From Sphingomonas echinoides ATCC 14820 (GTDB lineage Bacteria; Pseudomonadota; Alphaproteobacteria; Sphingomonadales; Sphingomonadaceae), in the NCBI RefSeq assembly GCF_000241465.1, contig NZ_JH584235.1:768118-832117 (forward strand): a DNA stretch of 64,000 nt, given 5' to 3'. The notes under the pieces were generated by a model. That model was not told where the DNA came from. It saw only the letters and a list, made by a program, of their open reading frames with translations, and made no database searches. A program made the position numbers and the translations under genes. Below, one piece after another: positions 27,051 through 36,065 of this stretch (position 1 is the first letter of the stretch; each line of letters starts with the position of its first letter).

Positions 27051-27805
27051 ACCCGCCCCTCGAACATCACGTCACGCGCGCGCGGCAGGAAGCGCTGGCC
27101 GCAATCGACGAACACATTCTGCCCCTGCACGCCCCGCGCCTCCAGCAGGAAGGCGACCGCGCGGGCGATGTCGACCGGGTCGACCGGACGCTGCAACAAG
27201 TTCTTGCGCGCCGCTTCGGCGAATTCGGCGTCGCTCTGATCGGCGCTGGGCAAGGACAGGCCGGGCGACACCGCATTGACGCGGATACGCGGCCCCAGCG
27301 CCTGCGCCAGCATCGTGGTCGCGCCCGCCAGCGCGAGCTTGGCGCAGGTATAAGAGAAGAAATCGGGGTTGAGATTGACGATCTTCTGGTCGAGCAGATT
27401 GACCACCGCCCCCTCCGCCAGATCGTCCTGCGCGGCCAAGGCATTGGCCAGCAGCACCGGGGCCGCCAGATTGACGGCATAATGGTCGCGCAACAACGCG
27501 GCGTTTACCTGCGGCGGGGTGTCATAGTCGAACAGCGACGCGCTGTTCACCACCGCGGTGAGCGGCCCGCCAAACGCCGCCCGCGCCGCCTCCACCAACG
27601 CGCCCGGCACCGTCGGGTCCGACAGATCACCCGTCAGCACGGTCGAGCCCGACAAGGCCGCCGACAGTCGGTCCGCATCCTCGGCCGAATGGAGGTGGTG
27701 GATCGCAACGCGCCACCCCTCCCCGGCCAGATGCCGCGCAATCACCGCGCCAAGGCGGCGGGCGGCACCGGTCACCAAAACGGTTCGCGGCATCGCGATC
27801 AGCAT
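27047..27805 (-). CDS. folM: Short-chain dehydrogenase, FolM-like pteridine reductase
   Basis: A 252-residue Rossmann-fold reductase. The cofactor motif TGAARRLG (Arg-rich, NADPH type) and the catalytic Tyr-x3-Lys (SYTCAK) are present, along with the C-terminal QNVFVDCGQRFLPRARDV ending seen in dihydromonapterin reductases. It lies between folE and folB, supporting a pterin substrate. The first ATG (27805) overlaps the folE stop; a second ATG four codons later (27793) begins directly at PRTVLVTGA and may be the real start. Confidence 0.82.
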   Translation of the reverse strand: MLIAMPRTVLVTGAARRLGAVIARHLAGEGWRVAIHHLHSAEDADRLSAALSGSTVLTGDLSDPTVPGALVEAARAAFGGPLTAVVNSASLFDYDTPPQVNAALLRDHYAVNLAAPVLLANALAAQDDLAEGAVVNLLDQKIVNLNPDFFSYTCAKLALAGATTMLAQALGPRIRVNAVSPGLSLPSADQSDAEFAEAARKNLLQRPVDPVDIARAVAFLLEARGVQGQNVFVDCGQRFLPRARDVMFEGRV

Positions 27806-28419
27806 CCCATCAAGGCGAGGATTTCCTTGCGGCTGCGTTCATCGTCGCGGAACACGCCCATCATCCGGCTGGTGACCATCGCCACGCCCGGCGTGCGCAC
27901 GCCGCGCGCGGTCATGCAGGCATGGCTCGCCTCGATCACCACCGCCACACCCTGCGGCTTGAGATTGTCCCAAATGCAATCCGCGACCTCCGCCGTCAGC
28001 CGCTCCTGCACTTGCAGGCGGCGGGCAAAGGCGTGGAGCACGCGCGCCAGCTTCGAAATACCGACGACGTAATTGCCCGGAAGATACGCAATGTGCGCCT
28101 TGCCGATGATCGGGGCCATGTGATGTTCGCAATGCGACTGGAACGGAATGTCCTTCAGCAGCACGATCTCGTCATAGCCGCCGACCTCTTCGAAAATCCG
28201 CGCGAGATGGATCGCTGGATCGTCGCCATAGCCGGCGCAATATTCCTTCCACGCCCGCGCGACTCGCTGCGGCGTTTCGCGCAATCCCTCGCGCGCAGGG
28301 TCATCGCCGGCCCAGCGGATCAGCGTGCGGACCGCTTCGGCCACCTCGTGTGGCACAGGAATTTTCGCTGGCCCGGCCACCAGATCACCATTGCCGCCAG
28401 CGTCGGAACTATCGTCCAT
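27799..28419 (-). CDS. folE: GTP cyclohydrolase I
   Basis: A 206-residue enzyme converting GTP to dihydroneopterin triphosphate, the entry to folate synthesis. The zinc and catalytic residues are visible in FQSHCEHHMAPIIGKAHIAYLP and the later SHACMTARGV; KLARVLHAFARRLQVQERLT is the family core. The N-terminal 20 residues are a variable extension. First gene of a three-gene pterin operon; a 239-base divergent intergenic region separates it from the TonB-dependent receptor gene. Confidence 0.96.
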   Translation of the reverse strand: MDDSSDAGGNGDLVAGPAKIPVPHEVAEAVRTLIRWAGDDPAREGLRETPQRVARAWKEYCAGYGDDPAIHLARIFEEVGGYDEIVLLKDIPFQSHCEHHMAPIIGKAHIAYLPGNYVVGISKLARVLHAFARRLQVQERLTAEVADCIWDNLKPQGVAVVIEASHACMTARGVRTPGVAMVTSRMMGVFRDDERSRKEILALMGC

Positions 28420-28453
28420 TATCTTCCCTTACCCCGATCAGTGCGATTGACGT

Positions 28454-28476
28454 TACGGCAAGTGGGTTTTGCCGTA
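28454..28476. promoter_or_regulatory. Inverted repeat between folE and receptor gene
   Basis: Perfect eight-base arms TACGGCAA (28454-28461) and TTGCCGTA (28469-28476), seven-base spacer, 35 bases upstream of folE. Dyads of this length suit a dimeric repressor. Which gene it controls cannot be told. Confidence 0.45.
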
Positions 28477-28561
28477 CTGCAACATAAATTCCGGTCGCCC
28501 GGGAGACTGTTCTATTTTGACCACAGCTGGGCAAAGCCGCAGTTCCCCTACTATTATGTCA

Positions 28562-28591
28562 TTGACGGGCGATTCAACGACACGCTATTTC
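28562..28591 (+). promoter_or_regulatory. Candidate promoter of TonB-dependent receptor
   Basis: TTGACG (28562-28567), 18-base spacer, TATTTC (28586-28591), 67 bases before the receptor ATG, in a locally AT-richer stretch. Recognised by eye only. Confidence 0.35.
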
Positions 28592-28658
28592 ACAAACCGT
28601 ACATTCGAAAACCAGCACCCGACATTAGATTGGGGCTGACCATCAAGGGGATGCCATC

Positions 28659-31292
28659 ATGAAGAAGTTCGAATTGCTTGCCGCGTCGGCTTTGGCGATG
28701 CTTTCGGCCACGCCCGCATTGTCGCAAACCACTCCTCCCCCGGCCCCTGCGCCCCAAACCACGGTCGATGGCGATGACATCGTCGTCACCGCGACCAAGC
28801 GCGAGCAGACCTTGCTCGACACGCCCGTTGCGGTGTCGGTAACCAGTGGCGCAACCATCGAGCAAGCGCAAATTCGCGATCTGAAGGATTTGCAAAGCGT
28901 CGTGCCGTCGCTGCGCGTGAACCAGCTGCAAAGCTCGGCCAACACCAACTTCATCATCCGCGGCTTTGGCAACGGTGCCAACAATGCCGGGATCGAGCCG
29001 TCGGTCGGCGTGTTCATCGACGGCGTCTATCGCTCGCGCTCGGCCGCGCAGATTTCCGACTTGCCCAATCTGAAGCGCATCGAAGTGCTGCGCGGGCCGC
29101 AATCGACGCTGTTCGGCAAGAATGCGTCGGCCGGCATCATCAGCATCGTCACCGCCGAACCCGCTTTCAAATTCGCGGGCAATGCCGAGGCGACCTATGG
29201 CAATTACAACGCCGTCGTCCTGAAGGGCGCGGTGACCGGCCCGATCAGCGATACGCTCGCGTTCAGCATCGGCGGCAATTACAATCGGCGCGACGGGTAC
29301 GCCTATGACGCCTTGCAGAAGACCAACGTCAACGATCGCAACCGCTGGGGCATTCGCGGGCAATTGCTGTTCCAGCCCAATGCCGACTTCAAGATCCGCG
29401 TGATCGGCGATTATGACAAGATCGACGAAAATTGCTGCGTGGCCGGCAATCTCATCAATGGCGCGACCGGCGCGATCGTCCAGGCGCTGGCCGGTGGCAA
29501 CGGGCTCGATCCGCAGAATGTGTTCTCATACAAGGTCTACAACAACTTCCTGTCGAGCAACAAAATCGAGAATTACGGTGGATCGGTCCAGGCCGATTAC
29601 AATCTTGGAAAGTTCTCCCTGACCTCGATCACGGCCTATCGTGAAGTGAAGAGCGCCACCAACCAGGATTCGGATTTCACCGGTGCCGATTTGATCGGGC
29701 GGAACTCGGCCAATGTCGGCATCGATACGTTCACGCAGGAATTGCGCCTCGCCACCGATTTCGAAGGGCCGCTCAACTTCCTGCTCGGCGGCTTCTATTT
29801 CAACGAAAAGATCAACCAGAAGAACCAGATCACCTTCGGCTCGCAATTCCGCCCCTATGGCAATGCGCTGATCCAGGGCGCGACCGGGGGTGCGCTCAGC
29901 GTCGCCACGCTGGAATCGACCTTCGGCGCGCTCGAGGGCAATCCGGCGAAATATACCGGCACCTTCTTCCGCACCGGCGACGGGTTGAATGAATCCTATA
30001 CGCTGAAAGACGAGTCCTTTTCGATTTTCGGCACGGCCGATTTCAAACCCGTCGATCGCCTGACGCTGACCGCCGGGTTCAACTATACCGACGACCGCAA
30101 GCACTTCACCACCAACGTCGTCAGCACCGACGTGTTCTCCAGCATCAACTTCGATGCGCCGCAATATGCCCCCTTCCGCAACCAGTTGCTGTACCAGGGC
30201 GGCCTTGCACAGTTGATCGGGACGCAATTGGGGCTCGGCCGGTCGGCGACCGCAGCCGAGATCGGGGCGTTTGCCGGAGCCAATCCGGCGGCGTTCAACG
30301 CGATCAACGCGGGCGCGCAGGCCAATGCCAATGCCAACCAGAATAACCCCGCCGCCAACCCGCTGGCCGCGCTGCGCCCGCTGCAATTCTTGCCGCCGTT
30401 CCAAAACGTGCCCAACGCGGTCGAACCCGGCAAGACCAATGACAGCAACTTCTCCTACACGCTGCGCGCCGCGTACAAGCTCGACAACCATTTGAACGCC
30501 TATGTCACCTATGCGACGGGCTTCAAGGCGAGCTCGGTCAACCTGTCACGCGACAGCCGCCCGACGGCGGCCGATCTGGTCGCGCTGCGTACCGCCGGCC
30601 TGGCCGTCGTCAATCTCGGCTCGGGCTCGCGTTTTGCCGGCCCTGAAAAGTCGCGCGTGATCGAAGGCGGCATCAAGGGACAATATCGCAACTTCGCCTT
30701 CAACATGGCGGTGTTCCAGCAGCAGATTACCGGTTTCCAGAGCAACGTCTTCACCGGGACTGGCTTCTCTCTGCTCAATGCGCCGAAGCAATCGACCTTC
30801 GGCGTCGAGTTTGACGGCAGCGTGACCCCGGTTCCGCGGCTGACGCTCAACGGTGCGGTGACCTATCTCGATCCGAAATACGATTCCTTCCCCACCGGCG
30901 GTGCGATCGTGGCGGGGACGTATACGGTCGGGCCGGTCAATCTGTCAGGCACGCGCCCGGCTGGCATCCCCGAATTCGCGGCGTCGATGGGGGCTACCTA
31001 TACCCAGCCGCTGTCGCACGGAATGAAGCTGTTGTTGCGCGGCGACTTTGACTATCAGACGCCGGTGCAGATCGCCGAGGGCGTCATCACCCTTGAGCGT
31101 GAGGTCAAGGAACTCAACCTTGCCGCGACGCTGCAGTTCGAGAACGGGCTCGAAGTTTCGGCCTGGGGGCGCAACGTCACCAACAACCACTATATCACGA
31201 CGATCTTCTCGTCGGTGGCGCAATCGGGCAGCGTTTCGGCCTATCCCAACCAGCCGGTTACCTATGGCGGGACGATCCGCTTCAAATTCTGA
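28659..31292 (+). CDS. TonB-dependent outer-membrane receptor
   Basis: An 877-residue receptor: signal peptide (MKKFELLAASALAMLSATPALS), a Pro-rich spacer, a TonB-box-like VVTATKREQ, a plug domain (about 50-160, with VLRGPQSTLFGKNASAG), and a large beta-barrel ending in the outer-membrane C-terminal Phe (RFKF). It imports a bulky substrate using TonB energy. The barrel contains an Asn/Ala-rich loop (around residues 540-570, NANANQNNPAANP). No secretin-like N-terminal signalling domain, so not a FecA-type transducer. The substrate is not inferable from neighbours. A clear terminator follows. Confidence 0.94.
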   Translation: MKKFELLAASALAMLSATPALSQTTPPPAPAPQTTVDGDDIVVTATKREQTLLDTPVAVSVTSGATIEQAQIRDLKDLQSVVPSLRVNQLQSSANTNFIIRGFGNGANNAGIEPSVGVFIDGVYRSRSAAQISDLPNLKRIEVLRGPQSTLFGKNASAGIISIVTAEPAFKFAGNAEATYGNYNAVVLKGAVTGPISDTLAFSIGGNYNRRDGYAYDALQKTNVNDRNRWGIRGQLLFQPNADFKIRVIGDYDKIDENCCVAGNLINGATGAIVQALAGGNGLDPQNVFSYKVYNNFLSSNKIENYGGSVQADYNLGKFSLTSITAYREVKSATNQDSDFTGADLIGRNSANVGIDTFTQELRLATDFEGPLNFLLGGFYFNEKINQKNQITFGSQFRPYGNALIQGATGGALSVATLESTFGALEGNPAKYTGTFFRTGDGLNESYTLKDESFSIFGTADFKPVDRLTLTAGFNYTDDRKHFTTNVVSTDVFSSINFDAPQYAPFRNQLLYQGGLAQLIGTQLGLGRSATAAEIGAFAGANPAAFNAINAGAQANANANQNNPAANPLAALRPLQFLPPFQNVPNAVEPGKTNDSNFSYTLRAAYKLDNHLNAYVTYATGFKASSVNLSRDSRPTAADLVALRTAGLAVVNLGSGSRFAGPEKSRVIEGGIKGQYRNFAFNMAVFQQQITGFQSNVFTGTGFSLLNAPKQSTFGVEFDGSVTPVPRLTLNGAVTYLDPKYDSFPTGGAIVAGTYTVGPVNLSGTRPAGIPEFAASMGATYTQPLSHGMKLLLRGDFDYQTPVQIAEGVITLEREVKELNLAATLQFENGLEVSAWGRNVTNNHYITTIFSSVAQSGSVSAYPNQPVTYGGTIRFKF

Positions 31293-31315
31293 GCAAAGCT
31301 TTTGGTGCTTAACGG

Positions 31316-31347
31316 CCCGCTCTCCGAACCGGAGAGCGGGTCTTTTT
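31316..31347 (+). terminator. Rho-independent terminator of receptor gene
   Basis: Eleven-base arms CCCGCTCTCCG (31316-31326) and CGGAGAGCGGG (31330-31340), three-base loop, followed by TCTTTTT (31341-31347), 24 bases after the receptor stop. Confidence 0.92.
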
Positions 31348-31348
31348 G

Positions 31349-31465
31349 CGTTACAACCGCGAAACTGACGCATTTCAGGGCATTGTAAGGCGTGACAAGG
31401 GCAAAAAGGCAGCGCACAAGGAGCGCAGCGCTATTCAAGGCGTGAAACCGATGTCGGTTGTAACG
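31349..31465. promoter_or_regulatory. Long-range inverted repeat in SWIB leader
   Basis: CGTTACAACCG (31349-31359) and its exact complement CGGTTGTAACG (31455-31465) bracket 95 bases upstream of the SWIB gene. Within lie direct repeats AAGGCGTGA (31387-31395, 31437-31445) and a palindromic AGCGCAGCGCT. Centre-to-centre distance is 106 bases, close to ten helical turns. It could be paired operator sites or the closing stem of a structured RNA leader. The 193-base gap holds no other gene. Confidence 0.45.
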
Positions 31466-31485
31466 ACACTCAGGAAGGACACATA

Positions 31486-31767
31486 ATGGCCAAGACCCCA
31501 ACCGCGAAGAGCGATGCGCCCAAGACCGGCGGCATCTTCGCGCCCATCACCCCCTCGGCCGAGCTCGGCGCGATCGTCGGCACCGACAAGCTGCCGCGTA
31601 GCGAAGTCATCAGCAAGGTGTGGGCCTATATCAAGGCGCACAATCTCCAGAACCCGGAGAACAAGCGCGAGATCGTCGCCGACGAAAAGCTGAAGAAGGT
31701 TTTCGGCAAGGACAAGGTGACGATGTTCGAAATGAACAAGCACCTGGCAGGCCACATGAAGGCCTGA
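31486..31767 (+). CDS. SWIB/MDM2-domain protein
   Basis: A 93-residue protein made almost entirely of one SWIB/MDM2 domain (FAPITPSAELGAIVG, RSEVISKVWAYIKAHNLQN, REIVADEKLKKVFGKD, FEMNKHLAGHM). In eukaryotes SWIB occurs in chromatin remodelling subunits; free-standing bacterial versions are associated with DNA topology but poorly studied. The ATG follows CAGGAAGGACA. Monocistronic: it has its own leader with an inverted repeat and its own terminator. Confidence 0.92.
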   Translation: MAKTPTAKSDAPKTGGIFAPITPSAELGAIVGTDKLPRSEVISKVWAYIKAHNLQNPENKREIVADEKLKKVFGKDKVTMFEMNKHLAGHMKA

Positions 31768-31794
31768 TCCTCCCCGGACAGGTTTGAACCGTCG

Positions 31795-31827
31795 AACGCC
31801 GACATCCCCCCGGATGTCGGCGTTTTG
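31795..31827 (+). terminator. Rho-independent terminator of SWIB gene
   Basis: Thirteen-base arms AACGCCGACATCC (31795-31807) and GGATGTCGGCGTT (31812-31824) with a CCCC loop, ending in a short T-run and a T-rich tail, 28 bases after the stop. Confidence 0.88.
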
Positions 31828-31849
31828 CGTTTGGGGGCCTGAATCTTCC

Positions 31850-31957
31850 TCCTCCCCTCCCTGAAAGGGAGGGGCTGGGGGTGGGTAGGCCCGTAAGCGG
31901 GCGCAACGCCCACCATCAGCCGACCCACCCCTCAATCCCCTCCCTTCCAGGGAGGGG
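31850..31957. repeat. Composite palindromic element (family 1), intergenic
   Basis: Terminal hairpins with arms CCCCTCCCT/AGGGAGGGG (31855-31874) and CCCCTCCCT/AGGGAGGGG (31937-31957) flank a core containing CTGGGGGTGGGT and its near-complement ACCCACCCCTCA. Between the convergent SWIB and rmuC genes; shares architecture with the elements inside fmt and dnaE. Confidence 0.88.
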
Positions 31958-31977
31958 AGGCGCGAGAAACACCCGCC

Positions 31978-33474
31978 CTACGGCTTGGCCACCTCGGCCT
32001 CAGCCTCCCCCACCGACACCACACCCGGCTCCGCCAGTTGCAGCGGTTCGCTGTCGCTATAGCGCGCCAGCGCTTCCACCGGCGCTACATCCTCCAGTTC
32101 CCGCGCGCCCGTCTCGATGTTCAGGTCGCGGAATTTGCGCCCGGTCACCATCAGGCGACCGTTGAACGAGTTGGAAAAGCTGTTGAAATTGTTGACCGCG
32201 CTGTTCAGCCCCGCACCGACCTTGCGCAAATCGTCGGCAACCTTGGCAAGGCGGTCATGCATTTCCTTGCCCAGTCGCCCGATTTCGGCGGCTTCCTTGG
32301 CCAGCCGCTCCTGCCGCCACACCGCCGCCACCGTGCGCGCGATCGCGATTAGATTGGTTGGCGTCGCCAGCAGCACGCGCTTGTCGAACGCAAAGTCCCA
32401 CAAGGTCGGGTCCTGCTCGAGCGCTGCGGACAGGAAATGCTCGCCGGGCACGAACATGATGACATAATCGGGCGCATCGGCGAACTGGCTCCAATAGGCT
32501 TTGTTGCCAAGCCCGTTGACGTGTGCGCGCATCGCCGCTGCGTGCAGCGCCAAGCCACGCGCGCGCTCGGCCTCGTCGACCGCGCCGAACGCATCCTGAT
32601 AGGCATTGAGCGAAACCTTGGCGTCGATCACCAGGCTGCGCCCGCCCGGCACGGTGACGATAGCATCGGGGCGCAACCGCCCGCCTTCGTCACCGCCCGA
32701 CACCGACACTTCGGTCTGGAAATCGGTATGTTCGGACAGGCCGCAGCTTTCGAGCACGTTCTTCAATTGCTGCTCGCCCCAGCGCCCGCGCGATTTGGGC
32801 GCGTTGCGCAGCGAATTGACCAGCTTGGCCGCCTCCGACGAGACCTTCTCCTGCCCAACCCGAAGCCCTTCCAACTGCCCCTTGAGCTGGTCGAAGGCGC
32901 TCAGCCGCTCGCTTTCGACCTTGGTCACCGCTTCCTCATATTTCAGCAAGCGGTCGCTGACCGGCTGCAGCATCGATTTGAGGTTCTGCCCGGCGGTTTC
33001 CTCCGACTGGCGGAAACGCTCATCGGCGCGCTTGAGGAAAACCTCCTGCGCCTCGTTGAGCAATTTGTTCGACACTTCGGCAAATTGCGCGGCGAGCAGT
33101 TCCTTGGCGTGGAGCAGTTCGGCGATGCGGGCCTCATGCGTTTCGCGCACCATCTGGAGGCGCGCTTCATCGGCCTCGCGCATTTCGGCAAGGCGGCTTT
33201 CAAAGGCCGAACTGTGCGTCTTCAATGCGGTGTTTTCCAGCCGCGCGACATCGCGTTCATCTCGGATCGCGGCCAGCTCGGTGCGCAATTGGGCGGTTTC
33301 TCGCGCCCGTTCCTCGGCGCTCGCCAGATCGACGATCGCGCGCTTGAAATCCTCATTGCGCGCATCGCGCTCGGCGCGGGCCTGCGCCGTACCGCGGATC
33401 CCGAGCAGGAAACCGATCGCCAGGCCAACCAGCAAGGCCGCCACTCCAAACAAGGCCATCGTCACACCCGTCAT
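31978..33474 (-). CDS. rmuC: RmuC-family DNA recombination protein
   Basis: A 498-residue RmuC. It has an N-terminal transmembrane anchor (MALFGVAALLVGLAIGFLLG), a long coiled coil (about 30-215, Glu/Ala/Arg-rich), and a C-terminal nuclease-like domain (SRGRWGEQQLKNVLE, SLVIDAKVSLNAYQ, YVIMFVPGEHFL). RmuC restrains inversions at short repeats, possibly by cutting recombination intermediates. The ATG at 33474 follows AGAGAG; the earlier in-frame start lacks support. Downstream lies a repeat element. Confidence 0.92.
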   Translation of the reverse strand: MTGVTMALFGVAALLVGLAIGFLLGIRGTAQARAERDARNEDFKRAIVDLASAEERARETAQLRTELAAIRDERDVARLENTALKTHSSAFESRLAEMREADEARLQMVRETHEARIAELLHAKELLAAQFAEVSNKLLNEAQEVFLKRADERFRQSEETAGQNLKSMLQPVSDRLLKYEEAVTKVESERLSAFDQLKGQLEGLRVGQEKVSSEAAKLVNSLRNAPKSRGRWGEQQLKNVLESCGLSEHTDFQTEVSVSGGDEGGRLRPDAIVTVPGGRSLVIDAKVSLNAYQDAFGAVDEAERARGLALHAAAMRAHVNGLGNKAYWSQFADAPDYVIMFVPGEHFLSAALEQDPTLWDFAFDKRVLLATPTNLIAIARTVAAVWRQERLAKEAAEIGRLGKEMHDRLAKVADDLRKVGAGLNSAVNNFNSFSNSFNGRLMVTGRKFRDLNIETGARELEDVAPVEALARYSDSEPLQLAEPGVVSVGEAEAEVAKP

Positions 33475-33532
33475 ACGAAATCTCTCTGGAACATTCTGTG
33501 AACCTGTAGCTACCACGACCCGCGCCGTAAAT

Positions 33533-33605
33533 CCTCCCCGGCACGCCCCCTCCACCCTTTTGCTGAAGAAGCAAAACGGTCCCCCTCCCCGTACCGGGGA
33601 GGAGT
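33533..33605. repeat. Composite palindromic element, partial
   Basis: Contains CCTCCCCGG near 33533-33541 and CCCCGTACCGGGGAGGAG (33587-33604) with an internal hairpin TTTTGCT/AGCAAAA (33558-33575). It looks like a shortened or diverged member of the C-rich/G-rich hairpin family. Lies in the 146-base gap between divergent rmuC and fhs. Confidence 0.65.
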
Positions 33606-33620
33606 TGCTACAGCGCGCTT

Positions 33621-35285
33621 ATGCTGACCGACATCGCCATCTCGCGCGCCGCCACCTTGCAACCCATCGGCGCGATCGCCGCCACCGCCGGGATCCCGCC
33701 CGAAGCGGTTGAACCTTACGGCCATCACAAGGCCAAGATCGACCTCTCCCGCCTGCCCGCCTCAACCGCGCACGGCCGCCTGATCCTGGTCACCGCCATT
33801 AGCCCGACCCCGGCCGGCGAAGGCAAGTCGACAACGTCGGTCGGCCTTGCCGACGCGCTCAACCGCACCGGGCGCAAGACGATGCTGGCGCTGCGCGAAC
33901 CGTCGCTCGGCCCCTGCTTCGGCACCAAGGGCGGCGCGACCGGCGGCGGCTATGCGCAAGTGGTGCCGATGGAAGACATCAACCTCCATTTCACCGGCGA
34001 TTTCCACGCCATCACCAGCGCGCACAATTTGCTGGCGGCGATGATCGACAACCATGTCCATTGGGGCAACGCACTCGACATCGATGTGCGCCGGATCGTG
34101 TGGCGGCGCGTGCTCGACATGAACGACCGCGCCTTGCGCGACATCGCCCAATCGCTCGGCGGCCCCGCCAATGGCTACCCGCGCGAAAGCGGGTTCGACA
34201 TTACCGTCGCCTCCGAAGTCATGGCAATTCTGTGCCTCGCCAGTGACCTGCACGATCTCGAAGCCCGGCTCGGGCGCATCGTCGTCGCCTATACCCGCGA
34301 CCGGCGTCCGGTCACCGCGCGCGACCTGAAGGCCGATGGCGCGATGGCGGTGTTGCTCGCGCAAGCGATCAAGCCCAACCTCGTCCAGACGCTGGAGGGC
34401 ACCCCTGCCCTCATCCACGGCGGGCCGTTCGCCAATATCGCGCATGGCTGCAATTCGGTGATCGCCACGCGCACTGCGCTGGGTCTCGCCGATTATGTGG
34501 TGACCGAGGCCGGGTTCGGGGCCGATCTCGGCGCGGAAAAGTTCTTTGATATCAAGTGCCGCCAGGCCGGTTTGAAGCCCGCAGCCGCGGTGATCGTGGC
34601 GACGGTACGCGCGCTCAAGATGCATGGTGGCGTCGCCAAGGCCGATCTCAACGCGCCCGATGCAGAGGCGGTGCGGCGCGGTGGCGTCAATCTCGCGCGC
34701 CACATTGAAAATGTCCGCGCCTTCGGAGTGCCAGTGGTGGTCGCGGTCAATCGCTTCGACGGCGATACGCCCGCTGAATTTGCCGTGATCGAGGAAATCG
34801 CCGCCGCCCAAGGCTGCGAAGCCGTGCTCTGCACGCATTGGGCCGAAGGCGGTGCTGGGGCCGAAGCGCTGGCCGAAGCGGTCGTGGCGCTGTGCGACCA
34901 TAAGGCCGGTCAATTCGCCCCGCTCTATTCGGACGCGCTATCGCTGTTCGACAAGATCAACACCGTCGCCACCCGCATCTACCGCGCCGAGGAAGCGATT
35001 GCCGATGCCTCGGTCCGCGCGCAGCTCGCCCGCTGGGAAGCCGCGGGTTTCGGGCATTTGCCGGTATGCATGGCGAAGACGCAATACAGCTTCTCGACCG
35101 ACCCGGCCAAGCTCGGCGCGCCGACCGGCCATGTCGTGCCGGTGCGCGAGGTTCGGCTGAGCGCGGGTGCCGGCTTCGTCGTGGCAATCTGCGGGGAGAT
35201 CATGACGATGCCCGGCCTGCCGCGCGTTCCGGCGGCAGAGGGGATCCGGTTCGGGGCTGAGGGCGAGATTGAGGGGCTGTTCTAA
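33621..35285 (+). CDS. fhs: Formate-tetrahydrofolate ligase
   Basis: A 554-residue enzyme making 10-formyl-THF from formate, THF and ATP, feeding purine synthesis and initiator-tRNA formylation. Motifs: the ATP loop [37 protein letters not shown], and [15 protein letters not shown]. Length is as expected. Genes downstream (def, fmt) also act in formyl-methionine metabolism, though on different strands. Ends against a palindromic element. Confidence 0.97.
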   Translation: MLTDIAISRAATLQPIGAIAATAGIPPEAVEPYGHHKAKIDLSRLPASTAHGRLILVTAISPTPAGEGKSTTSVGLADALNRTGRKTMLALREPSLGPCFGTKGGATGGGYAQVVPMEDINLHFTGDFHAITSAHNLLAAMIDNHVHWGNALDIDVRRIVWRRVLDMNDRALRDIAQSLGGPANGYPRESGFDITVASEVMAILCLASDLHDLEARLGRIVVAYTRDRRPVTARDLKADGAMAVLLAQAIKPNLVQTLEGTPALIHGGPFANIAHGCNSVIATRTALGLADYVVTEAGFGADLGAEKFFDIKCRQAGLKPAAAVIVATVRALKMHGGVAKADLNAPDAEAVRRGGVNLARHIENVRAFGVPVVVAVNRFDGDTPAEFAVIEEIAAAQGCEAVLCTHWAEGGAGAEALAEAVVALCDHKAGQFAPLYSDALSLFDKINTVATRIYRAEEAIADASVRAQLARWEAAGFGHLPVCMAKTQYSFSTDPAKLGAPTGHVVPVREVRLSAGAGFVVAICGEIMTMPGLPRVPAAEGIRFGAEGEIEGLF

Positions 35286-35290
35286 TCTGT

Positions 35291-35382
35291 CCCTCTCCCC
35301 TTCACGGGAGAGGGGCAGCACAGACCGCAACCGCCGTTACTGCCCCTCTCCCCGACCCTCTCCCCTGAAGGGGAGAGGGAGA
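35291..35382. repeat. Composite palindromic element (family 1), intergenic
   Basis: CCCTCTCCCC...GGGAGAGGGG hairpin at 35292-35315 and CCCCTCTCCCC (35343-35353) plus CCCTCTCCCCT/AGGGGAGAGGG (35356-35380) at the right end. Sits between convergent fhs and def stops, and could terminate both. Confidence 0.88.
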
Positions 35383-35387
35383 ATCGG

Positions 35388-35918
35388 TCAAGCCGCCTTG
35401 CGCTGCTTTGCCAGCTTCTTGAGCAGCATATCGCGCTTCAGCTCGGAGATGTGGTCGATGAACAGCACGCCGTTCAGATGGTCGATCTCATGCTGCAACG
35501 CCGTCGCCAGCAAACCATCGAAATCGGCCTCGTGGCGCGCGCCCTGCTCGTCGAGCCAGCTCGCGCGGCACCGGGTCGGGCGCTCCACTTCGGCATATTG
35601 CTCGGGGATCGACAGGCAGCCTTCGTTATAGAAGGAGGTTTCCTCGCTCAGCGACAGCAGTTCCGGGTTGATATAAACGAGCGGCTTGCGCACCGGCTTG
35701 GCATCTTCCGCGTCGCTTTCGGGCTCCTGCAGATCGATCACGACAATGCGCTGCTCGATCGCAACCTGCGTCGCAGCGAGACCGATCCCGCGCGCGGCGT
35801 ACATCGTGTCGAACATGTCAGCGACGATTTTCCGCACGGAATCATCGACCGTTTCAACGGGCTTGGCGACGGCGCGGAGACCGGGATGCGGGACTTCAAG
35901 AATTTCTAGGACAGCCAT
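35388..35918 (-). CDS. def: Peptide deformylase
   Basis: A 176-residue metalloenzyme removing the formyl group from nascent proteins. All three family motifs are present: GIGLAATQ, EGCLS and HEIDH, giving the Cys and two His metal ligands and catalytic Glu. Downstream of recR on the same strand after a 147-base gap with a hairpin repeat. The partner formylating enzyme Fmt is encoded divergently about 800 bases away. Confidence 0.97.
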   Translation of the reverse strand: MAVLEILEVPHPGLRAVAKPVETVDDSVRKIVADMFDTMYAARGIGLAATQVAIEQRIVVIDLQEPESDAEDAKPVRKPLVYINPELLSLSEETSFYNEGCLSIPEQYAEVERPTRCRASWLDEQGARHEADFDGLLATALQHEIDHLNGVLFIDHISELKRDMLLKKLAKQRKAA

Positions 35919-35983
35919 TCCTGCGAGCTAGGAAGGCAACAGCCGTCCGTCAAGTTCGGAGCCTCCACTCTTGATAGCTTTGC

Positions 35984-36039
35984 GTCTTCGCGCCTTCGCG
36001 TGATTCAATTTTCGCACGAAGGCGCGAAGGCGCGAAGAC
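35984..36039. repeat. TTCGCG palindrome (family 3)
   Basis: Perfect 15-base arms GTCTTCGCGCCTTCG (35984-35998) and CGAAGGCGCGAAGAC (36025-36039), 26-base loop holding a further CGAAGGCG. In the recR-def intergenic gap. A related hairpin is at 38465-38507. Confidence 0.85.
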
Positions 36040-36065
36040 CCGAAGAACACGTTCCGCTGTGTAAA

